Shown here in pieces: positions 1-5,970 of a stretch of 6,365 nucleotides of DNA (positions are counted from its first letter, which is position 1; each line of letters begins with the position of its first letter). The position numbers and the translations under genes are program-made. The stretch comes from Bacilli bacterium (GTDB lineage Bacteria > Bacillota_I > Bacilli_A > RFN20 > CAG-826): NCBI GenBank assembly GCA_024698065.1, contig JAILRR010000095.1, positions 1-6,365 on the forward strand, read 5' to 3'. The notes under the pieces were generated by a model. That model did not search any database. It saw only the letters and a list, made by a program, of their open reading frames with translations, and had not been told where the DNA came from.

Positions 1-1
1 T

Positions 2-778
2 ATTCATATCATCCCTTATACCCTTATCTTTGGTGATGAATGCGCCCTCGATGGAGAGTTTGGTGCGAAAGACATTTTCGCCTATACCAGGAAGACTGGG
101 AAGCTCGCTAAAACAAGCGCCATCAATGCCGAGGAATATAAGAATAGGTTCACCGAGCTTTTGAAGGATCACGACTATGTCATCCATTTCTGCATCGGCG
201 CTAAGATCTCTTCAACCTATGAACACGCTCTTGAAGCGGCAAAGTCCTTTGGTGATAAAGTTCATATCGTCAACTCCCTCAACCTCTCTGGCGGTATCGC
301 GCTCCAAGCCATCTACACCAGAGAATTAATTGAAGAGGGAAAATCCTTCAAAGAGGTCTGCGACACCATTGATGAAAGAGCCAAATACATGCACGGCTCA
401 TTCGCCCTTGAGTCAGTTGATTATCTCTATAAGGGAGGACGCTGCAACGCCCTTGCGATGCTTGGCGCCAATCTCCTTAAGCTCCGCCCTCAGATTCTTC
501 TCGCCGATGGAAAAATGGTCTGCGGAAAGAAGTTCCGCGGCAAGAAAGACAAATGGGTCTTCGATTATCTAGAGGAAACTCTCTCCGCCAATAAGAACCC
601 TGATCTCACTAGAGTGTTCATGGCCTACACCGAAATCGACAAAGAGCTTCTCGATAAAGCCTATAACCGCCTTAAAGAATTCGGCTTCAAGGAAATTATT
701 GTCCACGAGGCTCAAGGTACGATCTCGTGCCACGCTGGCCCGGGAACCTTCGGAATCTTCTTCTATAACGATAAATAA
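2..778 (+). CDS. DegV family protein (FakB-like fatty-acid-binding protein), 5' partial
   Basis: The reading frame is open from base 2 to the TAA at 776-778, giving 258 visible residues. DegV proteins are usually about 280 aa, so roughly 20-25 N-terminal residues lie outside the window. The in-frame TTG at 161 is not the start, because clear DegV sequence lies before it: IIPYTLIFGDE near the start and the ligand-site KTS at visible residues 37-39. Further family marks are IGAKISSTY (65-73, usually SSKLSGTY), a YLYKGGR segment, the KKFRGKK segment, and the C-terminal HAGPGTFGIFF, matching the usual HTGPGxxGxFF. Known members bind a fatty acid and, as FakB, present it to the kinase FakA for phosphorylation before phospholipid synthesis; they are cytoplasmic. 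No FakA is visible here. Family assignment is firm; the lipid role of this copy is inferred. Confidence 0.93.
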   Translation: MHIIPYTLIFGDECALDGEFGAKDIFAYTRKTGKLAKTSAINAEEYKNRFTELLKDHDYVIHFCIGAKISSTYEHALEAAKSFGDKVHIVNSLNLSGGIALQAIYTRELIEEGKSFKEVCDTIDERAKYMHGSFALESVDYLYKGGRCNALAMLGANLLKLRPQILLADGKMVCGKKFRGKKDKWVFDYLEETLSANKNPDLTRVFMAYTEIDKELLDKAYNRLKEFGFKEIIVHEAQGTISCHAGPGTFGIFFYNDK

Positions 779-830
779 CAATTCCCTAACATAGGCTCAA
801 GCTGTCAGGGATTGAATCTCATAAAGCAGT

Positions 831-876
831 AGCGTAGCGGCAGGCAGGCATACCCCTGAATGTTCTACGCTTTTTT
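831..876 (+). terminator. Probable Rho-independent terminator after the DegV gene
   Basis: AGCGTAG (831-837) is perfectly complementary to CTACGCT (865-871), and six T residues follow at 871-876, with more T-rich sequence after. It lies 53 bases past the DegV stop and upstream of the next promoter, as expected. The loop is long (27 nt), which weakens the call. A competing pairing, CAGGG (806-810) with CCCTG (854-858), would form a pseudoknot with this stem, so the RNA may have more structure than a plain hairpin. Confidence 0.55.
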
Positions 877-928
877 AGTATTTTGTTCTCTGACTCTCGG
901 TTCGATCAAGCGCATTAAGATGAATGTC

Positions 929-944
929 GATTATGTAGATTATC
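929..944. promoter_or_regulatory. Imperfect palindrome over the -35 of the RhuM/XRE-Vat promoter, candidate operator
   Basis: GATTATGTAGATTATC reads GAT-AT-TA-AT-ATC symmetrically: 12 of 16 positions (6 of 8 pairs) are self-complementary. It covers the predicted -35 (936-941) of the cassette promoter. The cassette's second gene encodes an XRE-type DNA-binding domain, and such proteins often repress their own operon from a site like this. The match is imperfect and in AT-rich DNA, so chance is possible. Confidence 0.3.
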
Positions 945-964
945 TTATGATTTCATGCTATAAT
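936..964 (+). promoter_or_regulatory. Extended -10 promoter of the RhuM / XRE-Vat operon
   Basis: A perfect TATAAT lies at 959-964, preceded by TG at 956-957 (extended -10, TGC-TATAAT). The -35 is weak: TAGATT at 936-941, three of six matches to TTGACA, with a 17-bp spacer; an extended -10 can compensate. Transcription should start near 971, leaving a leader of about 19 nt that contains the ribosome site AAAAGGGGG (974-982) seven bases before the ATG at 990. Confidence 0.75.
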
Positions 965-989
965 ATTTGCGTCAAAAGGGGGCATAAGA

Positions 990-1847
990 ATGTTGGACTA
1001 TGAAGTTGTTTCTTTTGTAAATGGTGAAGTGAGATTGGACGTCAATGTCTCACCAAAGGAAGATACTGTTTGGTTGCCATTGAATGACATTTGCCTATTA
1101 TTTGGCAGAGACAAATCCGTTATTTCAAGACACATCAAAACCGTCATCATGGAAAATGATTTAGACGAAAAAAGAGTTGTTGCAAAAAATGCAACTACTG
1201 CGAGCGATGGCAAAACATATTCGGTTTCTTACTATAACTTGGAAGTAATCATTCCACTCGGATACAAGGTTCACTCAAAGAATGGGATTCTATTCAGGAA
1301 ATGGGCGAACAATGTCTTAAAAGACTATTTGCTCAAAGGCTATGTGATAAACGAAAAGAGAGCGTTGATCACAAATGAAAACTACATCAACCTCATCAAT
1401 AGAGTTGACTCCATAGATAATCGTCTATCGTTGGTTGAAAAGAATAATCCGGAAAAAGAAAAAGTATTCTTTGACGGAGACTTTTTTGATGCCAAGTCAT
1501 TCATCTCAAAACTCGTTTCGACTGCGAGCCGCTCGATTATCCTTATCGATGCGTATGCAGATATGAGAGCGCTGGATTTTTTGAAACACAAAGGAAACGA
1601 CGTTAGTCTTTCAATTTATCACTCGTCAAAAGCAAAACTATCTAGCGACGATGTTCGAGCATTTAATGTGCAATACGGGAACTGTTCTACGTTCATCAAC
1701 GATAAATACCACGACAGGTTTTTAATTATCGACGGTAAGGAGGTCTATCATTTAGGCGCTTCATTAAACTATGCCGGCAAGAAAACTTTTGCTATTACCA
1801 AAATGGAAGACAAATATCTCATAGAATCGATAGAAAGGAGCTTATAG
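990..1847 (+). CDS. RhuM family protein with C-terminal PLD-like domain
   Basis: 285 aa. Residues about 8-122 match the RhuM family: VWLPLNDICLLFGRDKSVIS, RHI, a DGKTYSVSYYNLEVII segment, GYKVHSKNG, FRKWANNVLKDYLLKGY and NEKR. RhuM was named from a Salmonella pathogenicity island. Its N-terminal part resembles phage-type DNA-associated domains, and its biochemical role is unknown. Residues about 125-152 look like a short coiled coil. Residues about 160-272 resemble a PLD-superfamily domain: FFDAKSFISKLVSTASRSII, then H241-x-R243-x4-D248, then GASLN (256-260). The usual HxK is HxR here and the spacing to GxS is one residue longer, so nuclease or phosphodiesterase activity is uncertain. A strong ribosome site ends seven bases before the ATG. 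The stop lies two bases before the next gene, whose ribosome site is inside this one, so the two are probably co-translated. Sampled lines are AT-rich relative to the neighbours, suggesting acquisition. No signal peptide or membrane helix is seen. Confidence 0.88.
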   Translation: MLDYEVVSFVNGEVRLDVNVSPKEDTVWLPLNDICLLFGRDKSVISRHIKTVIMENDLDEKRVVAKNATTASDGKTYSVSYYNLEVIIPLGYKVHSKNGILFRKWANNVLKDYLLKGYVINEKRALITNENYINLINRVDSIDNRLSLVEKNNPEKEKVFFDGDFFDAKSFISKLVSTASRSIILIDAYADMRALDFLKHKGNDVSLSIYHSSKAKLSSDDVRAFNVQYGNCSTFINDKYHDRFLIIDGKEVYHLGASLNYAGKKTFAITKMEDKYLIESIERSL

Positions 1848-1849
1848 CT

Positions 1850-2710
1850 ATGGATAAAAAAGAGTTTGGCAAAAGAATAAAGGACATAAGAGTAAGGAAC
1901 AAGATGTCACAGCAAGCCATGGCCGATTCTTTGGGCTATACGTCTAGATCTACCATCAACAAAATCGAAGAAGGCATCAATGAAATGAGCTATGACAAAA
2001 TCATAAGGCTCATGGAATTGTATGGTTTATCCCGACCAGAACTCGGCCTCGAACCTATATGCGGCGACTCGTTATCAGGGTTAAGGAAAGATGCCAAATA
2101 CCCTAATCCAGAAATCGAAGAGCTGTGTTACATCAAAAACTGCGTGACCAATCCAAACATCGTCGTCGGGGATTATTCGTATTATGACGACAAAAAAGGG
2201 GCGGACCTTTTCGAAAAACACGTCACTCATCATTACGATTTCATAGGCGACAAACTGATTATTGGAAAGTTTTGCCAAATAGGAGCGGGAATTGAGTTCA
2301 TCATGAATGGCGCGAACCATTTCATGAATGGTTTGACTACGTACCCGTTCAATATATTTTCAAGGGACTTGCGAAAACACACTCCTCCGCTAAGCAACAT
2401 GCCGATAAAAGGAGATACGGTTGTTGGCAATGACGTATGGATTGGCCAAAACGTCACTGTTTTGCCAGGTGTTCATATTGGAGATGGCGCAGTTATAGGA
2501 GCGAATTCCGTCGTTGGTTCTGACATACCTCCGTACACAATCGCAGTTGGCAATCCTTGTCGAGCAATCAAAAAACGTTTCGACGATAAGACGATAGCGA
2601 AATTGCTTAAGCTGAAATGGTGGGACTATCCAATTGAAACGATCGAAAAGAATATAGATAAACTATTTGAAAACGACATCGATGCTCTAATCGAATCGTT
2701 ATCGAAATAG
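1850..2710 (+). CDS. XRE helix-turn-helix fused to Vat/CatB-type O-acetyltransferase
   Basis: 286 aa with two parts. Residues 5-63 are an XRE/Cro-type DNA-binding domain; the helix-turn-helix core is about 18-42, SQQAMADSLGYTSRSTINKI onward. From about residue 82 a nearly complete Vat-type xenobiotic acetyltransferase follows: NPNIVVGDYSYYDD (101-114), GDKLIIGKFCQIG (133-145), FIMNGANHFMNG (150-161), TYPFNIF (164-170), GNDVWIGQNVTVLPGV (193-208) and a GNPCRAIKKRF tail (234-244). The repeated hexapeptides form the left-handed beta-helix, and H157 in GANH is the position of the Vat catalytic histidine. Known relatives use acetyl-CoA to acetylate streptogramin A (Vat) or chloramphenicol (CatB-type); many chromosomal relatives have no known substrate. 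Stand-alone Vat proteins run about 210 aa, so the DNA-binding domain is an addition, not a replacement. AAAGGAG (1834-1840) sets the start nine bases on. Self-repression of the operon is plausible but inferred. Confidence 0.88.
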   Translation: MDKKEFGKRIKDIRVRNKMSQQAMADSLGYTSRSTINKIEEGINEMSYDKIIRLMELYGLSRPELGLEPICGDSLSGLRKDAKYPNPEIEELCYIKNCVTNPNIVVGDYSYYDDKKGADLFEKHVTHHYDFIGDKLIIGKFCQIGAGIEFIMNGANHFMNGLTTYPFNIFSRDLRKHTPPLSNMPIKGDTVVGNDVWIGQNVTVLPGVHIGDGAVIGANSVVGSDIPPYTIAVGNPCRAIKKRFDDKTIAKLLKLKWWDYPIETIEKNIDKLFENDIDALIESLSK

Positions 2711-2721
2711 GCAAAAGATTT

Positions 2722-4008
2722 TTAGAAACCGGGTTTTCCAAGAAGATGGAACATGTTCTTCTTGTAGATTTCAACGCCTGGCTGGTTGAATGGGTTGACC
2801 TCGTTGAGGTAAGCGCTCATGGCGCAAGCTCTCTCTAAGAAGTAGAAGAGATAGCCAAGGTTGAATGGGTTCATTTCCTCTAACTCAAGGACGACGTTGT
2901 TGTTGCCACCTTCCTCGGTGTGGGCTTTGATGGTTCCTTCGAAAGCTTTGTCTTGGATGCTCCCAAGGGTTCTTCCTTCAAGGTAATTAAGTCCATCGAG
3001 ATTATCTTCATCGTGAGGGACTTTGACTTCGTGACGGTGCTTTCCTAAATAGAGAGTGGTCTCGAAGAAGACAGGGCTGCCATCTTGGATGAACTGGCCA
3101 AGGGAATGGAGGTCAGTGGAGAAAGTCGCGCTGTCTGGGAGAAGGCCTTTCTTCTCTTTGCCTTCGCTTTCGCCATAAAGCTGTTTCCACCATTCGCCAA
3201 TCTGAACGAAACTTGGGACATAGGTGATGAACATCTCGACGGCTTTCTTGTAGTGGGCCCACATCTCATGTCTGATGACGGCGTATTTGTAGCATTCATT
3301 GACTTTGAGGTCTGGGTTTGAGGCATCTTTTCTTGCCTTAGCCGATCCTTTGAGGATGGCTTCTGGATCGATGCCAGCGCAGGCGATTGGAAAGAGACCG
3401 ACAGCGGTCTGAACTGAATAGCGGCCACCGATATCGTCTGGAAGGACGAAACGGACATAGCCTTCTTTCTTGCAGAGCTCTAAGAGAGCGCCTTTATTGG
3501 CATCGGTGGTGGCGAAGATGGATTTTCTAGCGAACTCAACGCCATCTCTCTTTTCGATGAATTCTTTAAGCAAACGGAAGGCCACGGAAGTCTCGGTGGT
3601 GGTTCCGCTCTTGGAGATGACGTTGATGGCGAACTTCTTGTCTTTGAGGTATTCAAGGCATTCGGCAACATAAGTTGGATCGAAGGTCTGGCCCATGAAG
3701 AGAATCTCTGGTTTGCCTTTGAGGATGGTTCCGTTGATGGCTTCGATTGCGGCGCGGGCTCCTAAGTAAGAACCGCCGATGCCACAGACGATGAGGACAT
3801 CATAATTCTCGCGGACGTATTTGGACCATTTTTTGATTTCCTCGAGTTCCTTTTTGTTATAGGTTTCTGGATAGTCGACCCAGCCAAGGAAATCGTTTCC
3901 AGCACCGGTCTTATTGATGATGGCTTTGTGGATCTCGTTGACGCTTTCCTGATAGGAAGCGAAGTCGACTTTGTCAACAAGGTGGTCGGTAAGTGTTTTG
4001 ATGATCAT
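2722..4008 (-). CDS. pgi: Glucose-6-phosphate isomerase
   Basis: 428 aa, cytoplasmic; interconverts glucose 6-phosphate and fructose 6-phosphate in glycolysis and gluconeogenesis. Visible family marks are GIGGSYLGAR (76-85), the sugar-phosphate loop SKSGTTTET (132-140), PGI signature 1 in DIGGRYSVQTAVG (192-204), the catalytic glutamate region QLYGES (276-281, E280), TDLHSLGQ with H301, and PGI signature 2 ending NPFNQPGVEIYK (405-416, K416). Length fits the short bacterial PGI class. The start is ATG 4008: AGGAGGA lies six bases before it, the protein then begins MIIKTLTDHL, and the ATG overlaps the S1-gene stop as ATGA. An in-frame ATG at 4041 would add 11 residues that merely translate the ribosome site (RGGSK), so it is rejected. 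It is the last gene of the four-gene operon; no terminator is visible after its TAA. Confidence 0.98.
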   Translation of the reverse strand: MIIKTLTDHLVDKVDFASYQESVNEIHKAIINKTGAGNDFLGWVDYPETYNKKELEEIKKWSKYVRENYDVLIVCGIGGSYLGARAAIEAINGTILKGKPEILFMGQTFDPTYVAECLEYLKDKKFAINVISKSGTTTETSVAFRLLKEFIEKRDGVEFARKSIFATTDANKGALLELCKKEGYVRFVLPDDIGGRYSVQTAVGLFPIACAGIDPEAILKGSAKARKDASNPDLKVNECYKYAVIRHEMWAHYKKAVEMFITYVPSFVQIGEWWKQLYGESEGKEKKGLLPDSATFSTDLHSLGQFIQDGSPVFFETTLYLGKHRHEVKVPHDEDNLDGLNYLEGRTLGSIQDKAFEGTIKAHTEEGGNNNVVLELEEMNPFNLGYLFYFLERACAMSAYLNEVNPFNQPGVEIYKKNMFHLLGKPGF

Positions 4009-4367
4009 TTTTGATCCTCCTCTATTTCTTCTTTGATCCATTCCGGAAGTTTCTTCTCAAGCGCCTCGAAAGAGACTTTATCAAGCGGGATTGGTTCCTT
4101 CTTAAGGGATTCCCTCTTCTCTTCTGGTGAGAGGGCTTTTGCGCTTACGCGCATGAAGTTCTTGGTCTCATCGTAATCGATGACTTTTACTTTGTAGATG
4201 TTGCCAGCCTGGACGAAGCTCGTGAAATTACGGACATAGGAATTTGTGAGTTCAGAGATATGGAGAAGGCCGGTTTCGTTGTTATCAAAAAGAAGGATTG
4301 CGTATTTCGGATAGATCTTGACGACGGTGCCTTCTAAGATGTCGCCTTTCTTGCTATGTTCTGTCAT
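4005..4367 (-). CDS. Small S1-domain RNA-binding protein (YugI/CvfD-like)
   Basis: 120 aa. Residues about 6-78 form a single S1 (OB-fold) domain: KGDILEGTVVKIYPKYAILL (7-26), then ETGLLHISEL, VQAGNIYKVKVIDYD and MRVSAKAL. S1 domains bind single-stranded RNA. Small Firmicute proteins of this type (YugI/GSP13, CvfD) associate with ribosomes or act in post-transcriptional control. After a charged linker (80-95) comes a short helical tail, FEALEKKLPEWIKEEIEE (100-117), of unknown role. GAGGAAG (4373-4379) lies five bases before the ATG. The start overlaps the ispD-type stop as ATGA and the stop overlaps the pgi start as ATGA, so translation is probably coupled on both sides. In B. subtilis yugI lies near pgi, which supports the assignment (from memory). 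The exact target is unknown. Confidence 0.87.
   Translation of the reverse strand: MTEHSKKGDILEGTVVKIYPKYAILLFDNNETGLLHISELTNSYVRNFTSFVQAGNIYKVKVIDYDETKNFMRVSAKALSPEEKRESLKKEPIPLDKVSFEALEKKLPEWIKEEIEEDQK
4015..4021 (-). promoter_or_regulatory. Ribosome binding site that fixes the pgi start
   Basis: On the minus strand AGGAGGA is followed by TCAAAA and then the ATG at 4008. This near-perfect Shine-Dalgarno lies inside the end of the S1-domain gene. It decides against the upstream ATG at 4041, from which the site itself would be translated as Gly-Gly-Ser. Confidence 0.9.
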
Positions 4368-5080
4368 TTGTTCTTCCTCGATTGCTCGAAAATCTTAATG
4401 TCGTTTTCGGTGGTAATTTTGTAGTTGCTCGCCTCGCCATTCACAATGGTGGCTTTTGTTCCCGTTGCCTTGGCGACCAAGGAACCCTCATCGGTGAACT
4501 TTGAAAGGTCTTCTTCGCGAAGGAATGAGGAATACAAAAGAGCATATGAGAAGGTCTGCGGTGTTTGAAGCCTCACCAAGCTAGAACGGTCAAGGTAGGA
4601 GTCGATGATGCCGTCCTTAGTAAGGGAGATTGAGTCCTCCGCTTTGATAGCAGTGACAGCGGCTTGGGTCTTACTCGCCTCAAAGATATTTCTCGAAATG
4701 ATGTCGGTGGTGAGATTAGGTCTATCCGCGTCGTGGATGAGCACTAAGGAATGCGGATTGACGCGATGTTCCTTAAGAAACCAAATGGCGTTCTTGCAAG
4801 AATGTTCCCTAGTTTCTCCGCCCTCAATGATGACATGCGGTTTACTTTCTAGCGGGGTTTTGCAGAGGATATTTTCCGTTTTTCCCTTATATTCGGCAGG
4901 AACGACATAGATGATGAAGTCTATTGATTTCGATTCATAAAGGGCTTTTGCCGAATAAAGAAAAAGCTCTTGGCCTGCTACCTTTACGTATTGTTTTGGA
5001 GTGATGTTGCCAAGCCTAATTCCCTTTCCACCCATCAAAAGGACGGCGTAGTTATGGGTCGCAGAGAAATTGAAAACCAT
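4364..5080 (-). CDS. ispD: IspD/TarI-family cytidylyltransferase
   Basis: 238 aa, cytoplasmic, Rossmann-like nucleotidyltransferase. The CTP-binding loop is GGKGIRLGNITPKQY (17-31). Other marks are GGETREHS (87-94), the metal-binding HDADRP (116-121, normally HDAARP or HDAVRP, so the extra Asp is unusual), QTPQTF (172-177), TDEGS (196-200) and NYKITTENDI (219-228, compare NIKIT in IspD). IspD joins CTP to 2-C-methyl-D-erythritol 4-phosphate in the MEP isoprenoid pathway. TarI does the same with ribitol 5-phosphate for teichoic acids. The stretch IIDSYLDRSSLVRLQTPQ recalls TarI-type IDSIPDR, so the substrate is open; no other MEP or teichoic gene is in view. The ATG follows the HAD-gene TAA with no gap, with AAGGAGA (5092-5098) eleven bases upstream. 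Family assignment is firm; the symbol is provisional. Confidence 0.85.
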   Translation of the reverse strand: MVFNFSATHNYAVLLMGGKGIRLGNITPKQYVKVAGQELFLYSAKALYESKSIDFIIYVVPAEYKGKTENILCKTPLESKPHVIIEGGETREHSCKNAIWFLKEHRVNPHSLVLIHDADRPNLTTDIISRNIFEASKTQAAVTAIKAEDSISLTKDGIIDSYLDRSSLVRLQTPQTFSYALLYSSFLREEDLSKFTDEGSLVAKATGTKATIVNGEASNYKITTENDIKIFEQSRKNK

Positions 5081-5917
5081 TTAGTCGTTATTCTCCTTGT
5101 AGGCTTTTCCTTTTTTCTTGAGTGATTCGTTGATGGCGACGCCTTCGATAATGAGACGCATGATCGAATCAAGTTCTTTGCCTCTTTGGTAATTGGCTGG
5201 GGCAACATAATTGACTCGGCCGTCGTAATAAAGTTTGTCGACTTTGTCTTCTTGTCCCTCAGGATAAACGGCAATCGAGTGGCCACCGTTTTCTTTGGCG
5301 GTGATCATCGCAGGGATGTCGGTAAGTCCATCACCGATATAGACGATGTTGGAAGATGGGACTCTCTTGTTTGGATTCTTCTCGTTGACGCCGATGTCAT
5401 CATTCACATCAAGCGCACCTTTAGAGACACGGTAGAAGAATTGGGTCTTCATCGTGTAGTTGATCATGTGTTTTGGCCAGATTGGCTCATCTTTCTCATT
5501 GAAGAGGAACTCACAGCCATACACTTTCTTGAAATATTTATAGATGGAGCAGCCTTCGACGATTTCTGTGTTGCCAGAAGAGACGAGGTAGTGTTCAACC
5601 TCAACGCCCTTTTCCTTGCCGAATTTGTTGATTCTCTCAAACCAATCTTCGACGCCAGGCCAGAACTTGATGCTCTTGCCTTGTTCACGAAGGAAAGAAC
5701 GCGTCATCTTGATTCCGCGTTTCTGACACTCATCCATCATCGTGTGGAGATAGCCAAGTGTTTTCTCGCATCCGGTTTTCTCGGAGAATTCTTTGGTTTT
5801 TGCCCAAAATTCAGCAGGGGTCAAGCCTAAAGAAGGGATGAAGGAGAAGTTCTGCATGTCGCTTGTTGCCAAGGTTGCGTCAAAGTCGTAGAGGATCGCT
5901 ACAATCGGTTTGCTCAT
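5081..5917 (-). CDS. HAD-superfamily phosphatase
   Basis: 278 aa, cytoplasmic. HAD motif I is DFDATL (11-16): D11 would be the nucleophile and D13 the acid/base. Ala replaces the more common Gly of DFDGT. Motif II is in YLVSSGNTEIVEG (110-122, S113 or S114). Motif III is a lysine, probably K157 or K166. Motif IV is YIGDGLTDIPAM (193-204), giving the metal-binding GDGxTD. Residues about 20-105 between motifs I and II form a helical cap that should set the substrate. The broad layout resembles phosphoserine-phosphatase-like HADs, but the substrate cannot be read from the sequence. GAGGAA (5923-5928) lies five bases before the ATG. It is the first gene of the operon, abutting the cytidylyltransferase (TAA|ATG), so it may act on a related phosphate ester; that link is inferred. 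Confidence 0.88.
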   Translation of the reverse strand: MSKPIVAILYDFDATLATSDMQNFSFIPSLGLTPAEFWAKTKEFSEKTGCEKTLGYLHTMMDECQKRGIKMTRSFLREQGKSIKFWPGVEDWFERINKFGKEKGVEVEHYLVSSGNTEIVEGCSIYKYFKKVYGCEFLFNEKDEPIWPKHMINYTMKTQFFYRVSKGALDVNDDIGVNEKNPNKRVPSSNIVYIGDGLTDIPAMITAKENGGHSIAVYPEGQEDKVDKLYYDGRVNYVAPANYQRGKELDSIMRLIIEGVAINESLKKKGKAYKENND

Positions 5918-5938
5918 CTTTGTTCCTCGCTATTTATT

Positions 5939-5955
5939 CAAAGTATATTACTTTG
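5939..5955. promoter_or_regulatory. Perfect inverted repeat over the operon -10, candidate operator
   Basis: CAAAGTA-TAT-TACTTTG is a perfect 7-bp inverted repeat with a 3-bp centre. It fully contains the predicted -10 element (5942-5947) of the minus-strand operon. A repressor bound here would block RNA polymerase. No regulator is identified, and part of the symmetry could come from the -10 sequence itself. Confidence 0.45.
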
Positions 5956-5970
5956 CGCTCATCTTCTCAA
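5942..5970 (-). promoter_or_regulatory. Promoter of the HAD-ispD-S1-pgi operon
   Basis: On the minus strand TTGAGA (5970-5965, five of six to TTGACA) is followed by a 17-bp spacer and TATACT (5947-5942, five of six to TATAAT). The start of transcription should fall near 5935, giving a leader of about 18 nt that holds the GAGGAA ribosome site. No other convincing promoter is seen between the four genes, which fits a single transcript. Confidence 0.8.

Larger units (their letters stand above)
936..2710 (+). other. Likely horizontally acquired two-gene cassette
   Basis: The promoter, RhuM-PLD gene and XRE-Vat gene form one unit. It sits between the DegV terminator and the 3' end of pgi. Hand counts of 60-base lines gave about 33-45% GC here (starts 1141, 1201, 1441, 1981, 2161, 2281), against about 50-53% in DegV (421) and pgi (3301, 3361). 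Codons here favour A/T endings, while the DegV gene favours C endings. No integrase, transposase, terminal repeat or tRNA target is visible, so no mobile element is claimed. Confidence 0.5.

Noticed and set aside
161..163. TTG at 161 as the start of the DegV-family gene.
   Set aside because: The frame stays open to base 2 and encodes recognisable DegV N-terminal sequence, including the KTS ligand motif.
801..833. Resemblance to the signal-recognition-particle RNA core: GTCAGG (804-809) and AAGCAG (824-829) around a hairpin, flanked by GCTGT/GTAGC.
   Set aside because: The gap between the two motifs is about five bases longer than the strictly conserved SRP apical stem, six unpaired bases (819-824) break it, and the 5' and 3' arms needed for the long helix do not pair.
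2301..2331. Direct repeat TCATGAATGG (2301-2310 and 2322-2331) inside the XRE-Vat gene.
   Set aside because: It is in frame and encodes the family motif IMNGANHFMNG, where Vat proteins normally have two similar MNG/MDG turns; protein constraint explains it.
872..2725. TTTTTAG at 872-878 and 2719-2725 as a target-site duplication flanking the cassette.
   Set aside because: It is only seven low-complexity bases; the first copy belongs to a terminator T-tract and the second overlaps the pgi stop. No inverted ends or transposase are present.
2726..2737. AAACCGGGTTTT as a hairpin terminator at the pgi end.
   Set aside because: The palindrome leaves a one-base loop, lies inside pgi codons, and has no proper T-tract after it on either strand.
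4009..4041. An upstream in-frame ATG at 4041 that would extend pgi by 11 residues.
   Set aside because: The added residues translate the Shine-Dalgarno itself. The ATG at 4008 has ideal spacing and an ATGA overlap.
5186..5830. A long plus-strand open frame of 214 codons opposite the HAD gene.
   Set aside because: It is a shadow of the HAD reading frame with no recognisable domain or ribosome site, and the minus strand shows all HAD motifs.
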